DNA of 64,000 bases from JAPLDB01 sp038230515 (GCA_038230515.1 JBBRND010000024.1:1-64000), one strand, 5' to 3'; counted from the first letter of the stretch, positions 9,611-17,494 are shown. Made by a program: numbers and translations. Notes: a model not told the origin generated them from the letters alone.

Positions 9611-10354
9611 TTACATGTCATCTCTGATTTGTTCAACGCTAATCAGTTTTGACACCAACAATTTTACTTCCGGTTTCGTAAAATTCTTCTTAAGATTCCT
9701 TTCAATAAAATCTACGAACTCTGGTATTTCTTCTTCGTCTTTTACGATTATGTATTTAATATCCTTTGCCTTGAAAATAAGCTTCTCATTTTTTTGCATC
9801 AAGCCATTTTGCTTTTTCAAAAATTCATCGGTTACTTGTTTTTCCAAATACACACGAAATTTCTTTGGCGAATAACGCCATTCCCTTTCATCATAAAATG
9901 GCTTGAACTCCATTTTCTTACTTCGCTTATTTTGTCCAAGTCCTTCATATGCTTTAATGTATTTGTAAAAATCAGGGATTTGTTTTTCTAATACTTCCTT
10001 TTCACTTGAAGTTGTCAATGTTCTAAGTTGCATCCTGATTTCATGAATCAAAGTAGCTGACATTGCATCTTTGGGAACATAGATGATTGGACTTATTCCA
10101 TTCTGAATACCCCACCCTTTTTTACTCAAGCCAATTCCATAATCTCCATAAAAATCAATATGAGGAATAATTTGAGAAAATATCAAATCACAGAAACAAA
10201 CCATTGGAACATGAGCAGTAAAATTTTTGTTGTCAGGAATAACATTCCCCAAATCTTCCAAACTGTAACTTGGATAGAAATAGTTTTTCAGAACCCCTTT
10301 CAGGTTTTCTTTCCTGTCTGTAAAATGAAAAAGAGTATTTGCGCTTACGTTCAT
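9611..10354 (-). CDS. AbiGi-family abortive infection protein
   Basis: A 247-residue protein opening with LFHFTDRKENLKGVLKN and CFCDLIFSQ, followed by YGDYGIGLSKKGWG and a FYDEREWRYSPKKF segment. This order (FHFT, CFCD, YG.yGIgl, EREWRY) is the signature I associate with the AbiGi family, the antitoxin-side protein of the lactococcal AbiG phage-exclusion pair. It lies 2 bases after the stop of the CFI-box gene and 26 before the 315-residue gene, so the three form one operon. The classical nucleotidyltransferase partner AbiGii is not visible, so this is a variant arrangement in which one neighbour may supply the effector. The family call is firm by pattern; the mechanism here is unknown. Confidence 0.75.
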   Translation of the reverse strand: MNVSANTLFHFTDRKENLKGVLKNYFYPSYSLEDLGNVIPDNKNFTAHVPMVCFCDLIFSQIIPHIDFYGDYGIGLSKKGWGIQNGISPIIYVPKDAMSATLIHEIRMQLRTLTTSSEKEVLEKQIPDFYKYIKAYEGLGQNKRSKKMEFKPFYDEREWRYSPKKFRVYLEKQVTDEFLKKQNGLMQKNEKLIFKAKDIKYIIVKDEEEIPEFVDFIERNLKKNFTKPEVKLLVSKLISVEQIRDDM

Positions 10355-10356
10355 CG

Positions 10357-10896
10357 TTAAAAATTCTTGAAATAATTTAACAGGTGAACGACAGCTTCCT
10401 TGTATATTTTTTTTGCCTGCGACAACTTTCTTGATTCAATAGCTTCACAGGCAAGATTTATTTTCCTAAAAATTTCTTGAAATAATTTTTCTTTTCGCTT
10501 ATCAACTTTCAAAAGTTCAACCAAACGAGGAGCTTTTGAATAATATTCTTGAATGAGGATTTTATTTTGAGCTGATTCGGACAAATATCCATCTCTGAAC
10601 TTTCTTAGTGTTTGCAATTGGTAGCAATCATCTTTCAGTCCGTAATATTTCACGCACGCAGTAGTCAGAAAGCAATTGCCATCTGGTTCACCTTCTTCGG
10701 GATTCCATGTTCTCTGAATCTTTCCATCTTTCCCATGAACAGCAACGGTTAAGTTTTGATTTATTGCAATTGTTCGTGCAGCTTTCAATGCTTCAGCTTT
10801 TGTATTCTTAACCGCTGATGCCTTTTCATGACCATCTTTTTTTACAACCCAAACATTCCCGTCCGGGTAAACCCTTATTGTTCTATATGCCATCAA
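10357..10896 (-). CDS. DUF2188-like plus CFI-box-CTERM-like protein
   Basis: A 179-residue protein. Residues 1-65 resemble DUF2188 (YRTIRVYPDGNVWVVKKDG, AEALKAARTIA, VAVHGKDGKI). Residues 73 to about 125 carry a CFI-box-CTERM-type motif (CFLTTACVKYYGLKDDC, then LRKFRDGYLS) with conserved Cys75, Cys81 and Cys91, and the rest is helical. DUF2188-like units are commonly small domains in mobile-element and defence settings. It is the first gene of the operon, ending 2 bases before the AbiGi-like ATG. A TAnnTTTG element (10949-10956, minus) lies about 50 bases upstream. Function is not known; the Cys pattern may bind metal. Confidence 0.65.
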   Translation of the reverse strand: MMAYRTIRVYPDGNVWVVKKDGHEKASAVKNTKAEALKAARTIAINQNLTVAVHGKDGKIQRTWNPEEGEPDGNCFLTTACVKYYGLKDDCYQLQTLRKFRDGYLSESAQNKILIQEYYSKAPRLVELLKVDKRKEKLFQEIFRKINLACEAIESRKLSQAKKIYKEAVVHLLNYFKNF

Positions 10897-10948
10897 TCTT
10901 TTTTTTGTTCATACATTTTTACCAGTAGTAATCTGCTTCCAGAAATTT

Positions 10949-10956
10949 CAAATGTA
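10949..10956 (-). promoter_or_regulatory. -7 element of the AbiGi operon
   Basis: TACATTTG on the minus strand matches TAnnTTTG and would give a leader of roughly 45 bases before ATG 10896. No TTG at the expected distance was seen. Confidence 0.4.
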
Positions 10957-11289
10957 GCAGTATTAAATGACATGTAAAACGCACAACAGTAACATCACCA
11001 AGCGGATGCTCCACCTTTTGTCTCCGGAAATATTCTGATTTTCATTTGGTTTTTTTAAATTCTTTTACTCCAGGAATAATGTATCGTCAACAAATTTATC
11101 CATCAATTGGAGATCGGGGGTATATTTTTTACTTAAAGTGAAATTTTTAAAAACATCGAAAATCACCCGATTTCTTCTTTTATTAACTACTTCAACAATA
11201 TTCAGAATATGAAGTGAAAATTTGCTTGACAAATAAATTCAGTTGGGATACACTGTTTCTGCTATAGCATTAACAATTTAATTACGAGA

Positions 11290-11343
11290 ACCGTTGCCCT
11301 TTAATGGGACATCCCGCCTTGCGGGATTGGAACGAACAACGGT
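11290..11343 (+). ncRNA. Structured hairpin motif, copy 1 (unknown class)
   Basis: Outer helix ACCGTTG (11290-11296) with CAACGGT (11337-11343); inner helix CCC/GGG (297-299 with 306-308); linker AC; a 7-bp hairpin ATCCCGC-CTT-GCGGGAT (311-327); then the unpaired block TGGAACGAA (328-336). Copy 2 at 16627 has the same order, with compensatory changes in the outer helix and the 7-bp hairpin but an identical linker and TGGAACGAA. This could be a structured RNA or a folded single-strand recombination site; it sits about 165 bases upstream of the recombinase gene. The + strand is assumed. Confidence 0.6.
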
Positions 11344-11398
11344 CAGGCCAATCCTTTCATTGCTTTACTTTTTGATAAGCGTATGTTAGCTTAGCATT

Positions 11399-11438
11399 GG
11401 TTCTAATGCGATTTGATCAAATCTTTGCTTTTAGAACC
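11399..11438. repeat. Long imperfect palindrome upstream of recombinase
   Basis: Outer arms GGTTCTAA (11399-11406) and TTAGAACC (11431-11438) enclose a perfect 14-bp palindrome GATTTGATCAAATC (11410-11423). It lies about 70 bases before the recombinase start and could be an operator, an origin-like structure or part of an attachment region. Confidence 0.6.
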
Positions 11439-11470
11439 ATGTGTACTACTCGCAAGAATAGTACCGATTA

Positions 11471-11498
11471 GGCCCGCCCGGTTCGTTCCAGGCGGGTC
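11471..11498. repeat. GC-rich hairpin presenting TGGAACGAA in its loop
   Basis: An 8-bp stem (11471-11478 with 11491-11498) carries in its loop, on the minus strand, the same TGGAACGAA block found unpaired in the two structured motifs. It lies 12 bases before the recombinase ATG. It may act as a recombination site, a regulator target or the terminator of an upstream RNA. Confidence 0.55.
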
Positions 11499-11509
11499 TT
11501 ATTCGTTGT

Positions 11510-12388
11510 ATGAATAAAATCATAAAAGAGTATTTAGAGTGGAAGGGGACTTACGCACCGAGAGCCAGTGTGAATTATAAAATTTGGCTTGACAGATTTG
11601 TAGAAGAGTGTGGTGAGAAACAACTTGACAGGTATGATGTATCTGACCTAGTAAAGTATCGCAATTGGGTGGAAGATCACTATAGTCCTTGCACAACTTC
11701 GCTGGCAATGGTTGTGATCAAAAATTTTCTTCAATTTTGTAAAACACAAAATTACACCTGTCTCTCACCAACACTTGTCCGGCTGCCAAGAATAATTGCA
11801 AAATCTCATCGTGCTGTAACAGAGGACGAATTTCATAGAATCATTTCTGTAATTCCTCAAAGTGAATTCATGTCGCTTCGAGATTTGCTCTTGATTCGCA
11901 TGTTATGGGACACAGGAGTCCGTGTTTCGGAGCTTTGCGACCTAGATTTGTCTCAGATCAACGAAAATAAAAGATCAGCAGTTATTCAAACAAAAAAGAC
12001 AGGAAAGAAACGAATTATTGTATGGTCTGAAGAGACACACAAACTTCTTATGAAGTATGTACCAATGCGATTGGAGTTACACAAATTCAATCGTGCAAAC
12101 GCACTCTTTATCGGATGGCGGAAGGGAAGGGGATGGAGTCTCCGGCTTACCACAAAAAGTGTACAAAGGACAATCAGATATTTTGTAGACCGAGCTGGCA
12201 TCAAAGAAAAAATTACACCTCATAGTTTCAGGCATGGTTGGGCGCACAAGCGCAGAGATCAGAATGCTCCTCTTGCTTTTATTCAAAGGGGATTGGGTCA
12301 CATAAATCCTATCTCAACTTTTGTCTACGAGCAATACAATGACTTGGAGTTTGAGAGAAATGCAAATACCTACTTAAAAGTAGCTTAA
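11510..12388 (+). CDS. Tyrosine recombinase (XerC/D-like)
   Basis: A 292-residue site-specific recombinase, close to the usual Xer length. The N-terminal SAM-like core-binding domain spans about residues 1-90, and the catalytic domain carries the full set of residues: Arg138 (TGVRVSELC), His238-x-x-Arg241 (HSFRHG), His264 (GLGHINP) and the nucleophile Tyr273 (FVYEQY). No integron-integrase extra domain was noticed. It is preceded by unusual folded DNA (11290-11498) and followed by a bidirectional-looking terminator. It faces a convergent TrlF-like gene. It probably mobilises the adjacent defence cassette. Confidence 0.88.
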   Translation: MNKIIKEYLEWKGTYAPRASVNYKIWLDRFVEECGEKQLDRYDVSDLVKYRNWVEDHYSPCTTSLAMVVIKNFLQFCKTQNYTCLSPTLVRLPRIIAKSHRAVTEDEFHRIISVIPQSEFMSLRDLLLIRMLWDTGVRVSELCDLDLSQINENKRSAVIQTKKTGKKRIIVWSEETHKLLMKYVPMRLELHKFNRANALFIGWRKGRGWSLRLTTKSVQRTIRYFVDRAGIKEKITPHSFRHGWAHKRRDQNAPLAFIQRGLGHINPISTFVYEQYNDLEFERNANTYLKVA

Positions 12389-12414
12389 TATTCCCAGCAT
12401 ATTCAATACTTTCG

Positions 12415-12450
12415 AACGGCATTTAAATAAAATGCCGTTTGCTTGTTTTT
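12415..12450 (+). terminator. Terminator after the small recombinase
   Basis: A perfect 10-bp stem (12415-12424 with 12430-12439), 5-nt loop, then a T-rich run ending TTTTT. It separates the recombinase from the convergent TrlF-like gene and may serve both. Confidence 0.75.
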
Positions 12451-12472
12451 AATAACATAGGAACACTAGCCA

Positions 12473-15400
12473 TTATCGTGGTATTACTTTATACTTTGTG
12501 TCTCTTGTATCAAATGCTTCATAAGTTCCTTCCAAAATATCTACCACTGTTTTATTGATAGTTGGATTTTCTAAGGCACCTGAATTGATTATTACTTTGT
12601 TCTTGTTGTGCTTCTCAATTTTAACATGAATGATTTGGTCTGCATCACAAACAACGGCTAAGTTAGGGTTATGAGTCACAATAATGATTTGTCTTTTGTC
12701 CTTTGCTTTCTTGATAAACTGAGCAAGCAATTTGAAAACACTTTGGTTGTCCAAATTCTCTTCGGGTTGGTCAATCACTAGTGGAATATTGTTTTGGTCA
12801 AGTGCCAGATAAAAAATAAGAAGTAAAGCCCCTCGTTCTCCGGGGGACAATTCCGAAATATTTTTGTTGTTGAGTTTGAGTTTGTATGTCGGTTCTAAAT
12901 ATTCAAGCCCAAATAAAAAATCATAAAGTTCTTCCACTGAAAAATCACTTTTCAACTGCTTTTCAATTTCTCTTTTTGGTCTGCCTAAACCTTCTCTCGT
13001 ATCGTTTTTAAGATTATCAACTATGTCATCAAGCAAAGCAGTGATTCCTTCTGCTGTTTTCCACTCATGCTGATTTAAAATTGAATTTAGTTTTTCTCTT
13101 CCCTCGGTAATTCCTATGAAACTGCCTTTTGCTCCTGCACTTATTGGAGCAAAAAATCTATCTTCAAAAGCAGCCATTTTATTTTCAATGTCAAGTTTGA
13201 TTTCATACTGTTCAAGAACTCCTCCGTAGCTTTCAATGAAGTCCGTTATCGGTTTGTAAAATGTTTTGTAAATATTCAGAATGTCATTTTTCTTTCCGAA
13301 AAGTTTTATCAGAATATCTTTTCTAAGAGTGGTTGCTTCTGAAAGGTCCGTCTTTAATTGTGTTTCAATGTATTTTAATTCTCCCTCGTAGTATTTCAAA
13401 GTTCCATATTGTTCTTCATCTCCTGTGATTGATTTTTCTATTGTTGTCCATTCAGCCAAATCATTTAAGTATTTCTGGAATTGCTTTGAAGGTTCATCTA
13501 ATGTATTTTGAAGTATAGCTAACTGCTCTTTTAAAACCGATAATTTTTTCGGCAAACTTTCTGTGTTGTTTAAATCTAAAAGTGTATTTATAGAAGTAAG
13601 TTCGCCTCTCAACTCTGTAATTTTTGAATTGATTTTATCACGGGTAATTTCAAACTTAATTACATCTTCAATATTTATTTCGTTTGCTGTTAGGGTTGGA
13701 GTAATTTCTCCTTTGATTTTTTGATACTGTGTTTCAAGTAAACTCAATGAACCTAAAATTTTTTCGAGCGAAGCGACAGAAACGTTAATCGCTTTCTGCT
13801 TGCCTGAACTTTCTGCAATTAATTTTTCTAAATCTGCCTGTTGTTTTCGTTTGGCTTCAATTTGAGCAGATACTTCTTTATTCTTCTCAACTATTTTAGG
13901 GTCACTTGGCGCTTCCTTTGCAGGAGTTTTGATTTGATTGTGTGCAAGCAAATCTTTTTTCTTCTGTTCCAAATTGCTTGCAAGTAGGTTCTTGTAAGAA
14001 TCCGTATCTTTTTTTTCCAACTCAACAACTATTGCATTGGTCTGTTTTAAATCAAGCAATGTTTGGTCAATATCGTTCTGAATTGTATCTGTTCTGAACT
14101 TTGCTAACTCTTCTAAATTGTTCTTGCCAAATTTTTCTGCATCAGGAATGTGAGTGAAAATCACATTCCTTAATTCATCTTCAAAGTTCTCATGATTTTC
14201 ATTGCACAATTTTTCAAGAAAACCTTGCGGAATGTATTTTACTTTTTCAATAGAAGTTGGATGAGGGTCGTTTGCTAAGTATTGTTCATCAGTTGTATTT
14301 GTTTCCCAAGTCAGATATGCATTGAAACTCTCTGCTCTGTTTGGTCTTGGTGCTCTGAATTTTGTTTTTCCCAGAAATGAAAAATCTCCACAATTTTGAG
14401 TGTTGCCAACTAAGCCAATGCAATCTGTCAATGCACTTTTTCCATTTCCTTTGTTTCCGATTATTGCAACCAGTCCTGAATTGATTTCAACTTCTACATT
14501 TTCAAACCAAATTTCGTCAAGTCGTGAATCAGAAAGTTTTTGGAACGAAAGTTTCTTGATGTATCGGTTGGGATTTTCATGCACTCGTTTTTTTAGTGGT
14601 GGCAAATCACCAACAAAAATTCTTGTGCTTTCATTTGCAACTTGTTTTAAGCCTTCAAAAGTTGTGTTTGCTTTTAGCCATGTAGAGCAATTACCAATTC
14701 TGTCTTTGTCTGCACTGTCAGAAAAATAATGTGCATCGCTGCAATCAAGTAATTTATCATTTACATTTTGTTCGGTGAGTTTTTGTTTCTGCCTTTCATA
14801 ACTGTCTGCACTTTCAAGTGCAGAGAAAACAAAATTTGCTTTGTTGATTACAGTTCGCTTTGTTCCTGGTGAACCGTCCCACCTCATTGTGTCCCACTCT
14901 GATTTTCCAACTGCTGTAAGAAACTTGTCCTTGAAAGTTGTTGCTTCTAGTTTTTGAAACAGAATTTCAAAATTGAAGGTTAAACTGTTGAAACCTGTTT
15001 TCAAATCTGAATCGCTGATTGACTTTGCAGATTTTTCTTTTACTTTTTTTCCAAGTTGAATAAGTGTGTCCGCTGTGACTATTTCATTAAAATCTTCTTC
15101 TGAACCATCAACATCAAACTTTAGTTTGTGTTGAACTGCATTCAAAAAATTTCTCTCAATTACATTTGCTGCAAGGGTGTCTGAAAAGATGATATGAAAA
15201 TTTACTTTCTTCCAAGGGTCTTCTGAACCAAGTGAAGCAAATTTGTCAAGTCGTAATTCGATAACGGGAAGAATTAAATCAATGTTTTGCAATCTTCCTT
15301 TCAGTCTATACTCTAAAACTTTTCGATAGCCATCTAAAAATATATAATCATTAATGCCAATCGCTTTAAATGTTGGCGGTAATTTTTCCAAATCAGTAAT

Positions 15401-15520
15401 GAACTTTTCCCAAGCTGTTTCTGTGTCGCCACCATAACCTTGAATAATCGAGCAAGGAGTATGAACATGCAAATCCCACTTACACCATTCTGACCCACGA
15501 TGAAAATTTCTTTCGCTCAT
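12473..15520 (-). CDS. TrlF-like PHP-domain plus SMC/ABC-type ATPase
   Basis: A 1015-residue protein. The N-terminus has a PHP metal-binding motif (WDLHVHTPCS, residues 15-24; His18 and His20), suggesting a phosphoesterase or nuclease. An ABC/SMC-type ATPase follows: Walker A GNKGNGKS near residue 355, a long coiled coil (about 480-800), signature LSPGERGALLL near 890, Walker B LVIDQPEENLDN near 913 and H-loop VTHNPNL near 951. This architecture matches proteins called TrlF-family AAA-like ATPases and resembles the logic of RloC/PrrC-type defence nucleases. A -7 element (TAAGTTTG) lies upstream. It sits between a recombinase and a HEPN-MNT module, so phage defence is likely but not shown. Confidence 0.8.
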   Translation of the reverse strand: MSERNFHRGSEWCKWDLHVHTPCSIIQGYGGDTETAWEKFITDLEKLPPTFKAIGINDYIFLDGYRKVLEYRLKGRLQNIDLILPVIELRLDKFASLGSEDPWKKVNFHIIFSDTLAANVIERNFLNAVQHKLKFDVDGSEEDFNEIVTADTLIQLGKKVKEKSAKSISDSDLKTGFNSLTFNFEILFQKLEATTFKDKFLTAVGKSEWDTMRWDGSPGTKRTVINKANFVFSALESADSYERQKQKLTEQNVNDKLLDCSDAHYFSDSADKDRIGNCSTWLKANTTFEGLKQVANESTRIFVGDLPPLKKRVHENPNRYIKKLSFQKLSDSRLDEIWFENVEVEINSGLVAIIGNKGNGKSALTDCIGLVGNTQNCGDFSFLGKTKFRAPRPNRAESFNAYLTWETNTTDEQYLANDPHPTSIEKVKYIPQGFLEKLCNENHENFEDELRNVIFTHIPDAEKFGKNNLEELAKFRTDTIQNDIDQTLLDLKQTNAIVVELEKKDTDSYKNLLASNLEQKKKDLLAHNQIKTPAKEAPSDPKIVEKNKEVSAQIEAKRKQQADLEKLIAESSGKQKAINVSVASLEKILGSLSLLETQYQKIKGEITPTLTANEINIEDVIKFEITRDKINSKITELRGELTSINTLLDLNNTESLPKKLSVLKEQLAILQNTLDEPSKQFQKYLNDLAEWTTIEKSITGDEEQYGTLKYYEGELKYIETQLKTDLSEATTLRKDILIKLFGKKNDILNIYKTFYKPITDFIESYGGVLEQYEIKLDIENKMAAFEDRFFAPISAGAKGSFIGITEGREKLNSILNQHEWKTAEGITALLDDIVDNLKNDTREGLGRPKREIEKQLKSDFSVEELYDFLFGLEYLEPTYKLKLNNKNISELSPGERGALLLIFYLALDQNNIPLVIDQPEENLDNQSVFKLLAQFIKKAKDKRQIIIVTHNPNLAVVCDADQIIHVKIEKHNKNKVIINSGALENPTINKTVVDILEGTYEAFDTRDTKYKVIPR

Positions 15521-15571
15521 TTTGTACTGGTTTAAAATTAATTTCTTAAATTATTATTCGCACAATTTACA

Positions 15572-15579
15572 CAAACTTA
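15572..15579 (-). promoter_or_regulatory. -7 element of the TrlF-like gene
   Basis: TAAGTTTG on the minus strand matches TAnnTTTG, about 52 bases before ATG 15520. No TTG at the usual distance. Confidence 0.4.
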
Positions 15580-15613
15580 GATTTTAAAAATATATTTAGA
15601 CTTTTATTTTAGC

Positions 15614-15958
15614 TTATAAAAGCTGAGAAATCTCTAGTCCATATTTTCTGATCTCCGACATGAGAGGGGATTCAAGTTCAGCATATTCTGAAAGGGAAGC
15701 AGGGAAGGGCTCAATACGGGTATCAACTTTTCTTCGCTGCTTGAAAAGGTATTGCATTTCGTCAACGTTGTCGCTCCCGAACTTTGGTGAAACCACGCAC
15801 ACATCAATATCACTGGTTCCTGTTGCTTTATTTTTTGCATGAGAACCAAAGACCACAAGCTTGCTGATAGGGATACCGCTGCGCTGTAAAAGCCTCCCGA
15901 ATTGGAGAACCTTTTCCTGTACACCTTTATTCAATATGAACTCTGTTTTTTTATCCAT
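15614..15958 (-). CDS. MNT-type nucleotidyltransferase antitoxin
   Basis: A 114-residue minimal nucleotidyltransferase. The pol-beta-type motif is clear: Gly38-Ser39 (VVFGSHAKNKATG) followed by Asp50-x-Asp52 (SDIDVCVV). In HEPN-MNT modules the MNT protein neutralises the HEPN RNase, in studied cases by AMPylating it. The gene start overlaps the end of the HEPN gene by 28 bp, the coupling expected for a toxin-antitoxin pair with HEPN first. It lies just upstream of the TrlF-like gene on the same strand. Confidence 0.85.
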   Translation of the reverse strand: MDKKTEFILNKGVQEKVLQFGRLLQRSGIPISKLVVFGSHAKNKATGTSDIDVCVVSPKFGSDNVDEMQYLFKQRRKVDTRIEPFPASLSEYAELESPLMSEIRKYGLEISQLL

Positions 15959-16323
15959 AAATATAAATTTGTTGTTTCACTGAAATATTTTTCAGTATAG
16001 GCCTCGGTTGCTTTCTTAAAAAACTTGAATTTGTAATCGTCATACCGCGCTTTGATATTAAATGTATTGATCTCATCCATTAAATCAAGTTGCTCTTTTG
16101 AAAATGGAATTCCCGTCAACCCACTAAGCACAGATAAATTATGTTCATAGGGCGCCTGCTCTCCGGTTTTTTGCACTACTGCCGCTTTGAGAATTTTCTC
16201 AATCATCAGGTGGCAAAAGAAAAGAGAGTGTGAGAATCGTTTTGAAGAGAAAAGGGATTGAGCGGTTTTATAATCTTCTTCGGCACTTACGAGCCAATAT
16301 TCAATTACATGACTTGCTTTCAC
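15931..16323 (-). CDS. HEPN-domain toxin
   Basis: A 130-residue all-helical HEPN protein (WLVSAEEDYKTAQSLF, HSLFFCHLMIEKILKA, YEHNLSVLSGLTG). It matches the general HEPN pattern AxxDxxxA..., the EKxLKA helix, HxLxxL and a C-terminal ARYDDYKF segment. The classic RNase motif R-x4-6-H is not obvious; the Arg-Tyr-Asp segment belongs to the HEPN subgroup that pairs with MNT proteins, so activity may differ from HepT. It overlaps and is probably controlled by the downstream MNT partner. Confidence 0.8.
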   Translation of the reverse strand: MKASHVIEYWLVSAEEDYKTAQSLFSSKRFSHSLFFCHLMIEKILKAAVVQKTGEQAPYEHNLSVLSGLTGIPFSKEQLDLMDEINTFNIKARYDDYKFKFFKKATEAYTEKYFSETTNLYLWIKKQSSY

Positions 16324-16626
16324 ATGCTCATTGTAACACAGAGGATAGGGGGAGGCAAGCGATCATTTCCACAGATGGGAATGCTTGCATCCGTTTTGGA
16401 CTATGTTATACTCATGTCAGAAAGATTTTCTCAATGGGTTGAAATATTGTGCAAATAGAAAGTATGCAATCCAATTTAATGTCGCACAATATATCTTAGG
16501 GAAAGTCAAGTTTGTTGAAAAATAAGGATGGAATCACTCGAAATAGCCGTTGTGATTACATTTTCTTGTGTGTAGCGATCTGTGGAGTACAGGCAGCGAT
16601 TTTCAGGATTCATTTAGGAAAGATTG

Positions 16627-16677
16627 GCATTGCCCGAAAGGGACTCTCCGAGGCATCGGAGATGGAACGAACAATGC
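16627..16677 (+). ncRNA. Structured hairpin motif, copy 2 (unknown class)
   Basis: Outer helix GCATTG (16627-16632) with CAATGC (16672-16677); CCC-GAAA-GGG tetraloop helix (16633-16642); linker AC; 7-bp hairpin TCTCCGA-GGCA-TCGGAGA (16645-16662); unpaired TGGAACGAA (16663-16671). The layout matches copy 1 at 11290 element by element, while paired positions differ in compensating ways, which is evidence for selection on the fold. Confidence 0.6.
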
Positions 16678-16698
16678 GAATTAAGTTAGACAACGGTT

Positions 16699-16738
16699 TG
16701 CGCAGCAGTGCAAGCCCGGCTCCATAGGTCGCTGTGCA
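16699..16738. repeat. 8-bp imperfect stem after motif copy 2
   Basis: TGCGCAGC (16699-16706) pairs with GCTGTGCA (16731-16738) with one G-U. A GTTAGAC heptamer (16685-16691), which fits the GTTRRRY pattern of integron cassette sites, lies just before it. A full cassette site (four boxes) could not be built. Confidence 0.4.
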
Positions 16739-16782
16739 TAACAGCGGTCGTCATTATCAGCCAAACACACATTCAAGGAAAC

Positions 16783-16977
16783 ATGCAACTATTCAACATT
16801 TGCACAAAGAAGGACTATGAAAAAAACGGGGAACAAAAAACAAAGTGGTACAAAGTCGGAGTCATGAAGATAGCGGATAGCGGAAAAAAGTACATCAAAC
16901 TTTTTCAGCAGCCGTCAACGGAATTCTTCGTCTTCGACAAAGAAGAAAATCCACAACAGGCAGAAGCGGGGAAGTAA
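16783..16977 (+). CDS. Small conserved-looking protein, 64 aa
   Basis: ATG 16783 is chosen because an AAGGAA ribosome site lies a few bases upstream and the upstream extension reads through folded DNA. The peptide (MQLFNICTKKDYEKNG, KWYKVGVMKIADSGKKYIKL, STEFFVFDKEE) looks like a compact beta domain with a KVGxMKxxxxGKKYIKL pattern vaguely like single-strand-binding or phage accessory proteins. The family was not recognised. It is the first gene of the replication/antirestriction module and precedes the O-like replication gene by 31 bases. Confidence 0.55.
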   Translation: MQLFNICTKKDYEKNGEQKTKWYKVGVMKIADSGKKYIKLFQQPSTEFFVFDKEENPQQAEAGK

Positions 16978-17008
16978 AGCAACCCCTTATCAACCTAACA
17001 AAAACTGT

Positions 17009-17494
17009 ATGCAGCAATCGGGAACGACACCTGTACCCAATGTTCTTTTTGATTCCTGCCTGAAAGAATTAAAGTGCGCTGAACTCAAAGTGCTGCTTGT
17101 CATCATCCGGCAAACGCTTGGCTGGGCAGACAAACAAAGTGCTCTCGGTCGAAAGGAAATGGATTGGATTTCGGGGAGCCAGTTGAAAGTGAAAACCGGA
17201 AGTTCATCCCGCGCCATTTCAGCAGCAATCGAAGTGCTGATTAAAAAGGCACTCATTGAAGTTCTGGATGGACATGGAAATTTGCTTCATGATCCAACCA
17301 TTCGTAAAGGAAGACAGCGCCTGTATTTCCGCCCTGCTTCAGTACTTATCACACCTGTGGATAACGTGGGTATAAGCAGTGCATATCCCCTGCATTCAGA
17401 AAAAGCTTCTGCAAAAATTGCAGAGGGCTTCAGCAAAAAAATAACTGGGCTTGCGCAAAAAATGCACATAACAAAAGAAACTCTACAAAAATAA
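17009..17494 (+). CDS. Phage O-like replication initiator, N-terminal type
   Basis: A 161-residue protein with the TTPVPNVLFDSCLKELKCAE and VLLVIIRQTLGWADKQ segments typical of the phage replication protein O N-terminal winged helix. A basic helix region follows (SGSQLKVKTGSSSRAISAAIEVLIKKALIEVLDG). It probably binds an origin and recruits host replication proteins for the mobile element. Two tandem ACTCTACAAAA repeats lie at its 3' end (17479-17505). Confidence 0.7.
   Translation: MQQSGTTPVPNVLFDSCLKELKCAELKVLLVIIRQTLGWADKQSALGRKEMDWISGSQLKVKTGSSSRAISAAIEVLIKKALIEVLDGHGNLLHDPTIRKGRQRLYFRPASVLITPVDNVGISSAYPLHSEKASAKIAEGFSKKITGLAQKMHITKETLQK

Larger units (their letters stand above)
16324..16782. 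other. Noncoding junction with folded motifs
   Basis: About 460 bases without a credible gene between the HEPN gene (leftward) and the small gene at 16783 (rightward). It contains the second structured motif (16627-16677) and a further stem (16699-16738). It looks like the junction between two mobile-element modules. Confidence 0.55.

Noticed and set aside
11290..11509. Left attachment copy of the tRNA-Leu 3' end
   Set aside because: No stretch matching the tRNA T-arm or acceptor was found here or elsewhere in the first 42 kb by eye.
14400..14729. Plus-strand frame inside the TrlF-like gene
   Set aside because: Antisense to the conserved Walker A region, so a shadow frame.
16512..16727. 71-codon plus-strand frame over motif copy 2
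   Set aside because: It crosses strong hairpins, has no ribosome site and looks non-coding.
16627..16750. Full integron attC site
   Set aside because: A GTTRRRY box is present, but the opposite R/L boxes cannot be paired, so the four-box structure is not met.
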